DNA from: Myrica gale
Taxonomy: Eukaryota > Streptophyta > Magnoliopsida > Fagales > Myricaceae
Assembly (NCBI GenBank): GCA_963930655.1
Contig: OZ005608.1
Coordinates: forward strand, 4,526,001-4,590,000
Length of the DNA stretch: 64,000 nucleotides
Reading direction: 5' to 3'
Shown: piece after piece, positions 36,166 through 47,249 of the stretch
Layout of the letters: every line of letters begins with the position of its first letter
How positions within the stretch are numbered: the first letter of the stretch is position 1
The notes under the pieces: model-generated
Database searches by the model: none
The model's input: the letters and a program-made list of their open reading frames with translations, nothing else
Told to the model about the DNA's origin: nothing
Program-made: the position numbers and the translations under genes

Positions 36166-36781
36166 TTTTAGAAGATGCAACAATTAGTACGTTACATGTA
36201 TTTCACTATTTTTAATATTTTTAGTCATTAATTTTCGATACTCTAAGACATTTTTTTACATTAGATATGATTTTTTCTGTTATTTTACCTTTAGAGTTGG
36301 TCACCCTTCAAATACAATCCTGATTCTGCCACCTACAGAAAAAACCAATCTCAGTTTCAAATCGATATCGACCATATCTTCTCTTCATTTCCCTTTGGCT
36401 CCAAATCTCTGGTCGATCGATAAAATTTTATGATTAATGAAAAATAGACTATATAATCTCAATCAACGTACGTATGATAACAAGATACACTACAAAAAGC
36501 GGTAGATTCTCAAATGTTCAAAAACTAGAGCCGCATGGTTGGATAATTCATAGTGTACGTAACCTTCTAATATTTACTATATTCTTAACATACAAACCAA
36601 TTTGCTTATCAAGTCGTGCTTTGAAAAAAACAAAATTATTGTGATTTCTATCGCGCACAGATTTTAAGTAGTTTCTCAATATGTTTATATCCACAAGAAA
36701 GAGCACCCATGTTCCGGTTAATGAAATAGGATTATATCATAAACTGTTTAAATGAAAACATAAATACACATGACTAATTTA

Positions 36782-36960
36782 GGAGGCGTTTGTTTACCGA
36801 AATTTTGAGAAATATTCCCAAAATTTTAAGAATTTTTTAAATGTTAAAATTTATTGAGATTTTTGAAAAATTTGAAATATATGTATAAAAATTAGAAATT
36901 TTAAAATGTGTCTGTTTTATTAGAAATTTTAGACCCCAAAATTTTGAACAAACAAACGCT
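36782..36960. repeat. MITE, GGAGGCGTTTG...CAAACGCT type
   Basis: The ends GGAGGCGTTTG and CAAACGCT flank an inverted AAATTTTGAGAA / AAATTTTGAAC body. It is AT-rich and non-coding. A related unresolved relic with TTAACAAAATTTTGGGAA lies at about 23125-23280. Confidence 0.55.
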
Positions 36961-37815
36961 TGTACCATTGCGTGCCCAGATATAGTTACCGCTCCACCTG
37001 GAAAAATTATTCGTCCTCGTCAAACAAAACGATGATTATACCCAAAATGAAAGAATGAAATATTTGAAACGCGACATGGGATTACGCGTCTTGAGAAAGT
37101 CTTGAATGCACCTGAAAATATCAATATCTGCAGTCAAAACAATAGAATGTACAATTTCGTGCTTTGCTTTCTTCAAATGCTCAATAGTCTGCTTTGACTT
37201 CTGCATCCAAAATCTATTATATATTGCAATTGGAATTTGGTAAACCGGAAACTTTTAGTCACCCTTTAATTTCCAGATGACAGCGACCGGACTTTTCGTC
37301 AAGTCAATCTTTTATTTTGTTACATTTTTCTTCTTCTTCTTGATCAGTAATTAGGTATTAAAGAATTTGAGTTGCTTGGAATAAAGGAAAGTTTCAAAAC
37401 AAAACTCTTTTGACCAAACAATTCAATCAAAGCGGCTTGCTCGACAGCTGCCCTTCTCAAGTGGATCGTGTCTCCTTACCTATACTAAAATCATAGCTGT
37501 AGCAAAAACGACATGTTAACTAGATGTTGAGAACCATCCAATGGTTCAACAAGTTTGCCCGTGACCAGGGGAAAGTAAGGGTAGGTAAAGTGACCACAGG
37601 TACTTTTCACAATTGATGTGAGACTACTTCAACAATCTCCTCATCACACATCGTGCCTTAAATTGGAGACAACTCGTTTCTCTCGTAATTTGTTGGTAAA
37701 TTTGAGCCCTCATACCGGTGTTGGGTTGTTTTGGACATTCGCAACTTCAAAAGTTAACTTAAGAGGTAAAGCTTTTTCTTACACTTAACTAACTATTAAT
37801 CCATTTCACAATCAA
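36961..37815. other. Intergenic, no gene recognised
   Basis: AT-rich sequence without recognisable coding content or clear repeats. Confidence 0.5.
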
Positions 37816-37823
37816 TATGAGAC

Positions 37824-39279
37824 CAAAGGCGGATCCAGCCAAGGGCGGCCACCCCCCATTGACTGAATACCTCTGAAGAATTTTTTTTTTTAATATGGGC
37901 CGCCCCCCTTTGAAGTAGGCCCAGCCCTCTGACCCATCCCTCCAGGCTCTAGCCTTCTCTTTACTTGACGCCCAGGCCCGTAAAATCAAAGACCCAGGAC
38001 GAGCATTTTTTATTAAAAAAAATAAGCAGGGGTGAAACGACTGCTTATTTTTTTTTAAAAAAAAAGGACAGGGTGAAACACGCGTTTCACCCTGCGAATT
38101 CCCCCCACTCCCACCCCCAAAATTTTTCCCCCCTTTTCTCACTCTCTCTGCTCTCCCTCCCGACGCCAGCAGGCCCTCTGTCCCTCTCTCCTCCTCACTC
38201 CACCGTCGTCCACCACATTCTCCTCTAGCCCTTTCCGCCTCTCAGCTCTCTCACTCTGCCACTCTTTCAGACTCTCTCTCTCTCTGCCTCTCACCCCAGA
38301 CTCCAGAGTCCAGATTCCAGACGCCTTCTCGGCTCTCGGCCTCTCTTTGGCAGCTCGGCTCCTCCCCTCTCGGCTCACTTCTCACTTCTCAGTCTATCCT
38401 CCTCCACACCGGACCGCGGTCACCACACCACACGGAGCCACGACCCACCGGTAACTCTCTGGCCTCTGCTGTTACACTACTCAAGTCTTCAACATTAGTT
38501 TTCAATTAGTAATTTATAGATTAGTTTTCAATTAGTAATTTAATGTGATGAATATGGGAAAAACATGTGTAGATAGTGGGAAGAAAAGACGAGGGTGGGG
38601 GTGATTTATTATATCCACTGGAGGTTGGAGCAATACTGATTTCTTGCACATGAATTGTGGGGGTGATTTATTATTCAACATTTGGTGTAAATTGTTCCTA
38701 TTTTTGCCTTGTTGTATGATGAAAATTTGGGCTTTCCTCTTACTTTTTGCATTTCCTTTCACTTTGATGTCTAAACTTTGTATATATGCCAATGTCCATA
38801 TCCAGCTTGTTTTTTCTGTAAGTAACCTAATGACAATCTACCTGTGCTGCACATTAATGTACTGACTCCTATTTTTACCTTTGGGATGTGTTGTTCTGTG
38901 AGCAACAGGAGTATTGCTCTTCTAATGCTTTATAGTTACTTGTTTAATGGGTCTACAAAATGCATGTTGAGATACTATTCAAAACAAGTTGAAGATATTG
39001 GCTGTTATTTGCTCTTCGAATGCTTTATGATTCCAGTAGCTTGCATTGGTGGTAAATGTCTACACTTTATCTTAATTTAAATTTCAGCTTTTACTTTTCC
39101 TCGTTTGTAAGCTGAAGTATGACTCTTGTTTGTCAATATCATTATGACATTATCTCTTCAATCTTAATATCATAATATGTACATGATTCTTTAAATGGTG
39201 CAATTATTTAAACTCAGGTTGATGTTGTCTTTCCTTTAAAACTTTGCCCCCCTTCCCGAGAATCCTGGTTCCGCCACTG
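37824..39279. mobile_element. hAT element with perfect 8-bp TSD
   Basis: TATGAGAC is duplicated at 37816-37823 and 39280-39287. The ends CAAAGGCGGATCCAG and, reversed, CAGTGGCGGAACCAG match the CAGTGGCGGA terminus of TTF-type hAT transposons. The left half holds a GC- and CT-rich region (38100-38440) ending in a possible donor (GGTAACTC at 38450), like the 5' leader of an autonomous element. The rest is AT-rich, with a repeated GTTTTCAATTAGTAATTTA. No transposase domain is recognised, so it is an internal-deletion derivative. Confidence 0.82.
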
Positions 39280-39287
39280 TATGAGAC

Positions 39288-40977
39288 TAACCCTAATACT
39301 AAGACTATAATAGCAGCAAGAAATACTGAAGTTATAAATTGTTTTGTAGAAGGAATCACAAAAACAACATAGGACTATTGCGTCCTTTGGTGACTCTGTG
39401 TGTTTAATTAGATTGCACTTCCTACACATTTGCTTCGAATTTAACATCAATATTGTCCTTACGAGACTTTCACTCCCTCTTTTTACAGTTCTAGTTACAC
39501 TCTTTATGATCATTAGTCTTGGCTACTAGTTTATTCCAGAGAGAAAATTATAGCATTCTGCCCTCCTCAATGTTACCTAGTCTTGAGATATGGCAAATTC
39601 TAGTCCTCTTATGATCATTGTTCTTGACTATTATTCTCAGAATAATTCCGACTATCCCGTACGCTCTTAAGCTGTCTCATGCTTTTTCCGATATCAATTA
39701 GCAACATAGAGAAATAATTTTTTACATGCAACTGTAACTCTATTTACATATTATATATGATGCTTGTCTTGACTTGAAGACCTTCTGTTTAATTAGATCA
39801 AGCAACTGAAATTTTATTGTTTTATTTGGTTTTTTGATATATAACCTTTATCAATCATCTTAGGACTAATTAATACTACCCAATTTTTTGTTTTCCTTTT
39901 GCTGTTTGAGGACAGCACAAAACAGTCATGGTAGTGGACCCTGCAAAAAAAAAAACTACACTTCCAGCTTCTTAATTTTACATGGACTTTGACTTGATTT
40001 TAGTCTTCCACGCCCTACCTTAGATCAACATCTCAGAAACCCTAAACCCATATTAAGGTATCTTTCCACACACAAATGACCGGAGTTAGCTCCTGGCCGG
40101 CCTAGTCTTGTGCATAATATATATATTATCTATTGGCGTTGACTGTCTAAAAAATGGCTTACAGCGTCGTACTCAACTCAGACTTGTTCAACATTGTAAA
40201 CATCAAAAGCTACCTCGGCACTTTGAATTCATCGCTACCATAACGAGAATGTCTTGTATAAAATACTCTCCCTGTCTCCTATACAACAACCTTCAAATTA
40301 ACGTGTTGACTTTTTATGGTAATTGTAGACCGTCCACCGCAATAACGCTATCTTGTTTTAAAAATCGAGTAAAATCCTTATATGTTTCATGTGGTTTACT
40401 TGTTTAACAAGCAACTCTCAGTGCTTAAAAAATTTTATTTTTATTTTAGATATGGTACTTCCGTCATGTCCGTTAAAAAAACATAACAGTACACTTGTCA
40501 ATTGTTACTCTTCCTACGTAATTTACCAACCGCTGAAAGCCAAGTGGATCCACTTAACATTATCTACTTTCATGTCATAGTTGGACTTTTTTTTAGTGAT
40601 TTTTGAAGTATATGGAGTCATTTGTCAAATGCATAAACTACAAGGACTATTTAAAGATTTTACTCATTTAAATATCCCACATGACAAGGTTACCTATACT
40701 TTTTCTAGAGAGCAAATCACGGAAGGACCATATATAAAAAGGTTAAAACAACCTCAGGAGTTTGTTTGATTATTTTTAAAGCATATGAAGTTATTTATGG
40801 TATGACATAGTGGACCCTACACCATTTAATGCTGACTATGTAAATTTTCTAGCAGCATGAATCATACCATAAGGTCCACCTATTGTGGCTATCTCTTATC
40901 TAAGAATTTTACCCTTAAAATAAGCAACCTATTAGACTATCCAAATAGTGCAAGAATCTAACTACCATAAGATTTCT
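39288..40977. other. Intergenic, no gene recognised
   Basis: AT-rich, with short ORFs lacking motifs. The 40380-40760 stretch has the style of a decayed DNA transposon but has no ends I can define. Confidence 0.4.
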
Positions 40978-41120
40978 GTAGTGGTGTTTGATTGTAAAAA
41001 TTTTGGGTTATGAGAGTTAGTGAAAAAGTGAAGAGAGAGAAGATTTGAATAAATATTATAATGAAAAAGAATAATTTGATTGAGGAGAGAGAGATTATTT
41101 TGTAAATTTTCTAATCAGGT
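40978..41120. repeat. MITE of the AAAATTTTGGGT family, copy E
   Basis: GTGGTGTTTGATTGTAAAAA is followed by TTTTGGGTTATGAGAGTTAG and GTGAAAAAGTGAAGAGAGAG. It parallels the copy at 57012 and the reverse copy at 24510. Confidence 0.5.
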
Positions 41121-41181
41121 CCAAAATTAATGGGTACATGTTATTGCCAATTGGTTAACACATGTCCAAGTTGATTTTTTT

Positions 41182-41552
41182 GGGATAAATACACTTTGCC
41201 CCCTTGTCTTTAGGTTCATTTACACTTTGCACCCCGATGTTTTATTTTTGATATATTGGACCTATTATTTTTCACATTTTTGTAATCTGGACCCCGTACC
41301 CGATTTGGCCGTCTAAGTTGAAGGATTTCGTCAACACGTGAACCGGTCGACCGCTTCATGTAGCAGCCAACCGGTGCATGTAGCGGTCGACCGATGCATG
41401 CGTTGACGAAATCCGTCAATTTAGACGGCAAATTGGGTACGAGGTCCACATTGCAAAAATGTGAAAGATAATAGGTCCAATGTATCAAAAATAAAATATT
41501 GGGTGCAAAGTGTAAATGACCCCAAAGATAAAGGTGCAAAGTGTATTTATCC
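41182..41552. mobile_element. Foldback element, nearly entirely inverted repeat
   Basis: The left arm starts GGGATAAATACACTTTGC. The right arm, reversed, starts GGATAAATACACTTTGCACC. The arms match over about 130 bp and the pairing continues inward (GGATTTCGTCAAC against GTTGACGAAATCC). The loop carries repeated CGGTCGACCG. No ORF is plausible. This resembles Mutator-like foldback MITEs, but no clear 9-bp TSD is visible. Confidence 0.7.
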
Positions 41553-44094
41553 TTTTATTTATTTGTTTATAGGGTGACTCGAGCTGACTAAATAACCACA
41601 TTAAGAACAAATAATTTCATTGGAACTAGTCTATAACAAACTTATTATAAGGACCAATTTGATTAGATAATACCTTAAAGATTAGTGGATTAATTAAGAC
41701 AATTTATAATCAAACCTTCTGGATTACCCCAGTAAACCACAAAAAATGTTCCCCAAGCCCAAACCCGGCTCTAACCCACCAGTCCAAACTAAAATCTAAG
41801 CCAGGTCAGCTACTCAGCAAAACTATGGGCCGGGTGACTCGCCAACTCGACAGATTGCGAGAACTTAGGTCGGGCTCCTCTTCATCGGCCGCTCCGTGTC
41901 GAAACTTGGGTCTAGTAGGCTATGTGGTGTCCACTGTCCAGTTACATTGAGCTACCCCCGACTGCCTACTCGGTAGAACTGTACAAAACCGGACCGGGCC
42001 GGATTTGTAAAACCGGTTACATCCGGTCCATGCCTTTTGGGACCCACGTACTCGGTTGTTTGTCTCGGTCTATTTAAGCGGAACCGGTGCCGCCGGTTCC
42101 TTTCTCAGGTTAGGCTGTGTGGTTGCTGTGAAAGCGACGAATAGGAGGGAAACAGAGTTTGATATACGTAATCCTCTGAGTTTGGTTTAAACTTTTTTGA
42201 ACTTTTTAATCGTATTCTGCGGAAGTCATTTGAGTGTAGACAAATTGGTGCGTTAGCTCTTCGTTTGAGATTAAAAAAAAATGTAGGTAGGGTATGTTTG
42301 TTTGGTTAGTGATAAAATGCCGGAACAGCATACGAAAAAAGGGTGAAATTTTTAGCAGGGATTATCATACTGTTGGTTTTTATTGTTGTTGAAAATCTAA
42401 ACCTTTTGCTCGTTAGTCGTATTGAAAGAGTTGAAGTGAAATGGTAGTGTAAAAGTGTGGAGTGCGTAACTGTGCAAGGCCCAATGAGGTGTTTGGCAGC
42501 TGAGAACAAGCGGGAGAAGGTTAGGAAGTGAAAACTTCAGTTTAGTGAAGAGAAATAACTATGTTTAGGTACATGAAGTCAACTAGCTGCATTAGGCTTT
42601 GAGGAAGCTAATTATTGTTTAGGAGAAAATGTGGGGGAAGGAATCTGGTACAGTATCTTCGGGTTTTGACAATTATCATCCGGTTGATTGCCATGAAATG
42701 TAAGAAAATATGTCATAACTTCATGTAACAAAATATGTCATAATTTGGGTGATGCTTCTTAAGATGTAAAATGCCATCTATACTAAATGCATATGTCTCC
42801 AGGTCCATTTCTGCTTATCAGTTTTCTGAGTCCTGTTGGGTGGCTGGCTGTGTTGTATGTGATGTTCATTTAATAATTAGTCCTCTTTCGTTTTTTGGTT
42901 AATATACTCGGACACAGAAATGTGAGTTCCTATTCATTCCCAAGAGTCTGCTGATCTGAGGATAAAATTTGATATCTTTCTCGACATAATGGTTATCCTG
43001 CTACTTTCTAAAACTGTTGATACCTGAATTTACCAAACTCTATTGGTCACATAGATTGCACTTTTAGTACCACTATATTACATGGGGTTGGTTACTTCTG
43101 TATCATTGCCACTGCTAGTTCTCAATCACTGATCACATGATGCAACCTCCCAATTGTTCTGTGGGGGAAGGTACCATAGGCAAAAAAATAAAATGCGTTC
43201 TGGTGAATTAACAACTGGACCTTTCTTTGCCACGATGGACACAAGTTGAGAGATTTCAGGCTTGTGATTAATCAATCTTAAGCATAAATGATTTGATTAA
43301 GGTGTTGTGCTGATCTATCGCTGGGAAATTTTTAACCATGTTGCAAAGTTGGTGAGGCTCCTCTGACTTCTCTGGATAGCCAGATCAGTCAAGAAACTTC
43401 TGATTGATAAAAAGAAGAAATAGTCAAGTGAGTACTGACTGTTGGACTGGAACTTCCTGTTGCAGAAGCTTTTTGCAATGTCATGGCCCATATCCATGAA
43501 GTCTGAGGCAGCATTTATTGGATCAGACCAAGCTTGTGTAACTGCTAATGTGCTGCAGATGGTTGTTTGAGCCCATCAACTTCGGGATGTGGAAACCTTG
43601 CAGATAAAGAGATTGAGCAGAGATCATTCTTGCTCAAGTCCAGAGTGATCCAGCCATAAACAAGCATACATGGAACGGATCTTAATCATGCTGTGCGAGA
43701 AATAACTACAAGCCTAAGGAAATAATAAGAGACATAATGCTTTGTCTTTCTGAAGGCAAGCAACGGAACAGCTCTTGGAGTTGATATTTGTGATGCTGAT
43801 AAAGGATATGAATCTTTGAATCTTAATCGAGCTAAAGTTCAGGCAGCAGAGAGTGACATGATTCGTGTATTGGATCAGGCAAAAAGGGACTAGTGGATTG
43901 CAATCTCTGTAGAAATTGGTACGTAATTGGAGGTGTTGCATGAATTCAGGTTAAAATGGTAGCCTGGCTGCCAGTCTTAAACAAAGAAGCTTTCACTGCA
44001 TACTATGCCAAACAAAATGGACAAAACCGGAAAAGGTGCAATAGCAAGGTTATAACTTACTTTCCCCTCTATATTTTGGTATAGATGACATCAT

Positions 44095-44128
<34 letters not shown>

Positions 44129-45351
44129 CCCCTGTGTGCGTGTGTGTGGGAACTAAAAAGTTGTCTTTTCTTTCAGCGGGTGGAACAAATGTGGATGAAT
44201 TAGCTCTGCTGCCTGTACTCTAATAGGTTAGTTTAGATGCTTTACTACTTCCTACATAAAGCATTTGTTCGCTCAGGGCATGCGTGCTTACTTCCGTGTG
44301 ATGAATTTTGTGCAAGCAGAATTCGCAGCCTGCCTTTGTTCTCTCTCATCCATGTTGCTTTTTCTTTTACCCAATCTGCAATACAAAACAGTGGATGAGA
44401 TGCCAAGAGATTGAAGAGGAGTGCTATGAAAAAGAAATAAGTTAGACAAAGATACTCGCATGCAGCAGTCCTATTTATCCACAGAAGATGCTTTCGGTAG
44501 TGAACTCTTTAACATTCTTCCTATCAATTTTTTTGAAATTTGAAAGGGAAATTCAAGACTTCTTTCAACATTATTGCTGTCCATGTCCATTTCTTCGAGG
44601 TTAATCCAGTTACCGTTAATCCCGTTACCGCTCTGTGTAATCAAGCTAATGAAGTATCCAGGTTTTGTAACACTGTATTATGCTTCCCACCTCCACAATA
44701 ATAATTTCAAGTCGCTCTTCCGTCGTTTTCAAGAAAGTCCAAAGACTTGGACGACTGGAAGACGTTGTTAAGTTGTTCACGAGTCCTTTTCGTTTTCTGC
44801 TTGTCTGAGCAACAAGTCCTTCTGCACTTTAAACTAAAGTAGGCCCCTACACTGACAACTTTATCCAAGGTCCACACCTAAAAACAATGCAACGTATATC
44901 TTTCACGTCCCTAGCCCTCAGCACAATGATTCCCGAACGGATTTGACATAACTAGCCAACCAATAGACAAACAAAAAGGATTTTAACGCCACGTTCAAAT
45001 GTCCCACCTAAATATTTAACCGATAGGGGGACTCCCAGCTCAACACGAAAAGTGGGATTTCATCTGCAATTTCCATCTCTAACCAGGGTTTGGCTGATTC
45101 ATGAGAAAGACTTCTCCCATCACTTTCGTTCTCTTTCCACGTAATATCAATGAACAGAAAGGTGCCAAAAATCAAGTAGCTAGCGTCCCAGTCAACAAGC
45201 AAGTTATAATAATTAATAGGTTAATTACCATTAATTTCCAAACACTAACCGTCAATTACATAGAAACACTAGATCATAGCTTGAAGAACAAAGTCATATA
45301 CATTAGGACGTTGCTAATATCTACAGAATACTAGAATTTCCCATGATCAAG
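41553..45351. other. Gene-poor region
   Basis: No intact gene is recognised. A hAT-like terminus (TAGAACTGTACAAAACCGG) begins at about 41974 without a partner. The plus strand at 43560-43900 has short peptide-like stretches broken by stops (for example GVDICDADKGYESLNLNRAK), possibly an old pseudogene I cannot identify. A (CT)n tract lies at about 44104-44127. Confidence 0.4.
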
Positions 45352-46503
45352 CTAGATGTACTGATCATTGATCCAGTCCAGGCCACTATGACCATAAATG
45401 AATGCCGTCGCGTTCATGACATCAGCGTAATCGTCCATCTCGAACTCCCCAAGAAGTGGTTGGGCCATGGTCTCCACTGAGGGCGAAGAGCTCGTGCTGT
45501 TGCTTTGAACTGTGTCTGTGCGTTGGGTGAGCCGCTGAATCTCTTTCTCTGCCTCTGAGAGTTTCTCCTTTAGCTTAAGTACCTGCAAAAATTGAGGGGT
45601 CGGATTTTGTTATATGGGGCTGTCAAAGGGTGTCTTTGCAAATCTAATTGAACTAATTTGTGCGCAATCTCAAGTGATAAAATATTTCTCACGTGCTCAG
45701 TGAGTGGGCCTTGGGAAAGGCCCAACACCCAGCCACCTAACCTAACAGAACAGTGTACGGTCCCTTGAAGAGGGGAACATTTTTTCTGCCTTCTGTTGTC
45801 CCATGAGGTGGCAGTACTCTGTTCCCATATGATTTTGTTTTCTTTCTTTAGATCTCTTTTTGTTAATTTTCTACGGCCTAGCCCACCAAGGTGGCACGAA
45901 TTTTTTCGAGCCCAGAGCTCATGCACGTTCTTGTACCTGAGCTTATGCCACTCGGCCAAGTTTGATTTTTCCTTCTTCTCTGTTCTTTTATTAATTTGCT
46001 GTTTCACAATATTAAATATTAAACTATACGAAGACATGTACTTAACAATATAATATTGGCTTGCTTAGTCAGAAAGAAGAAAAAAATACGTCAAAGAAGT
46101 GGACAATCTTCTTGAATTGGGTGTTACTCGGTGAAGCTGGATAGTCATGACTTTGTTTGGATACAGCGTAACCGGAGGGGAAAATGAAAAAGGGAGTGGC
46201 AAAAAGAGGCCTGAGAACCAAACTCCATGCTTTCCCTTGATGTTGGCTTTGGGGAGATGTGCAATACGAATAGAGACTAATTGTGAAAGCGCTTTTGGCA
46301 AGGTTAGTTTTTCTATATATACTAGAGAGGAAAAAAAAGGTCAAGTGTTCCATACGTGACAAAACACAGACTAAAAATTGGAGATAGCTATAAAGTTCTT
46401 CTCTTTTCTCGGAAACTAAACTGAATCAGTAAAAGCATAGCAACTTGAGTGATAAACAAATAAAGATGTCCATGACAGATGGAGAACAAACAGATATGCA
46501 TGA

Positions 46504-46540
<37 letters not shown>

Positions 46541-47063
46541 CTCGGACTCAAGCCGACATTTCTCAAATAGCGTGCTTTCGTGTTCTTTCTTCAAGCCGGA
46601 GTACTCTTCCTCCAATCTCTTGTTCTTCCAGCGAGCCCTTCGGTTTTGAAACCAAACGGCGACCTGGCGTGGCTCAAGACCCAGTTCAGATGCGAGGCAG
46701 TCCTTTCTTTGAGACTCCAACTTATGTTCATCATCGAAGTGAAACTCAAGAAGATTGACTTGCTCCTCGCTCAGCTTCCTCTTCTTGCTAGCCCCGGCGA
46801 CACCGGCTTCTCCTCCTTTGTTCTTCTTGCGGCGGCGTCTTGGCTTTGACTCACCTGTTAAATGCACGACCACAAGTTCACGTCAGTTTAATTGTCTCAA
46901 GCACGCGAGGTCGATCATCGAACGTGAGACGCCGTTCAAAAACACCACTACAGAGAAAAAAGCGATTTGTGCTTTCGGGACACAAACCTGGTTGGATTAC
47001 AATTTGGGTGTATTCATCAGCGTAGAACTGAGAGAACTGAACCATGTGATCTTGACGGTTCAT
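45352..47063 (-). CDS. ATHB40: HD-Zip class I transcription factor (ATHB40/21/53 group)
   Basis: Homeodomain-leucine zipper factor binding CAATNATTG-type sites as a dimer. The ATHB21/40/53 clade acts in ABA-linked bud dormancy and auxin/cytokinin responses. Exons 46988-47063, 46541-46854 and 45352-45582 join in frame to 206 residues. The start is the ATG at 47061-47063 ([20 protein letters not shown]), matching clade N-termini. The homeodomain is at about 48-106 ([17 protein letters not shown]... [13 protein letters not shown], with WFQNRR at 93-98). The zipper heptads run from about 107 to 145 into exon 3 ([18 protein letters not shown]). The C-terminus [10 protein letters not shown] resembles the GLDW ending of ATHB40. 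Residue 78 is Cys where most relatives have Arg (DCLASELGL). The intron 2 donor abuts a (CT)n tract. A minus-strand TATA-like TTATAAATAAGG lies at about 47231-47242. Exact paralogue is uncertain. Confidence 0.9.
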
Positions 47064-47249
47064 GGTGTATGGCAACCCTCTAAAGTCTTCTAATATTCCT
47101 TTGTCTCTCTTTCACTCGCTCACTCACTCGGTGTCTCTCTTTCTTTCACTCTATCTTTTCCTTCAAACCTGATTGCCCCTACACTGTTTCTCCCGTGAAA
47201 TGATGGATGCCTTGGTTGCAACGACACACCTTATTTATAAGGCAAAGGA

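Larger units (their letters stand above)
33929..36335. mobile_element. Degenerate hAT-type element, host of nested insertions
   Basis: The left part CATTGGCCGATCTAGGGGG and the right part CCTGATTCTGCCACC resemble the CAGTGGCGGATCTAGG ends of the TTF-zinc-finger hAT group. The tail at 36165-36300 aligns with the tail of the element at 58053-59100 (TAATATTTTTAGTCATTAAT, then CGATACTCTAAGAC). No matching TSD was found. It contains a second hAT (34049-35505) and a LINE fragment. Confidence 0.45.

Noticed and set aside
42121..44770. Possible gene with short conserved-looking peptides around 43760-43900
   Set aside because: Frames are broken by stops, I could not identify a family, and no consistent splice model joins the pieces.
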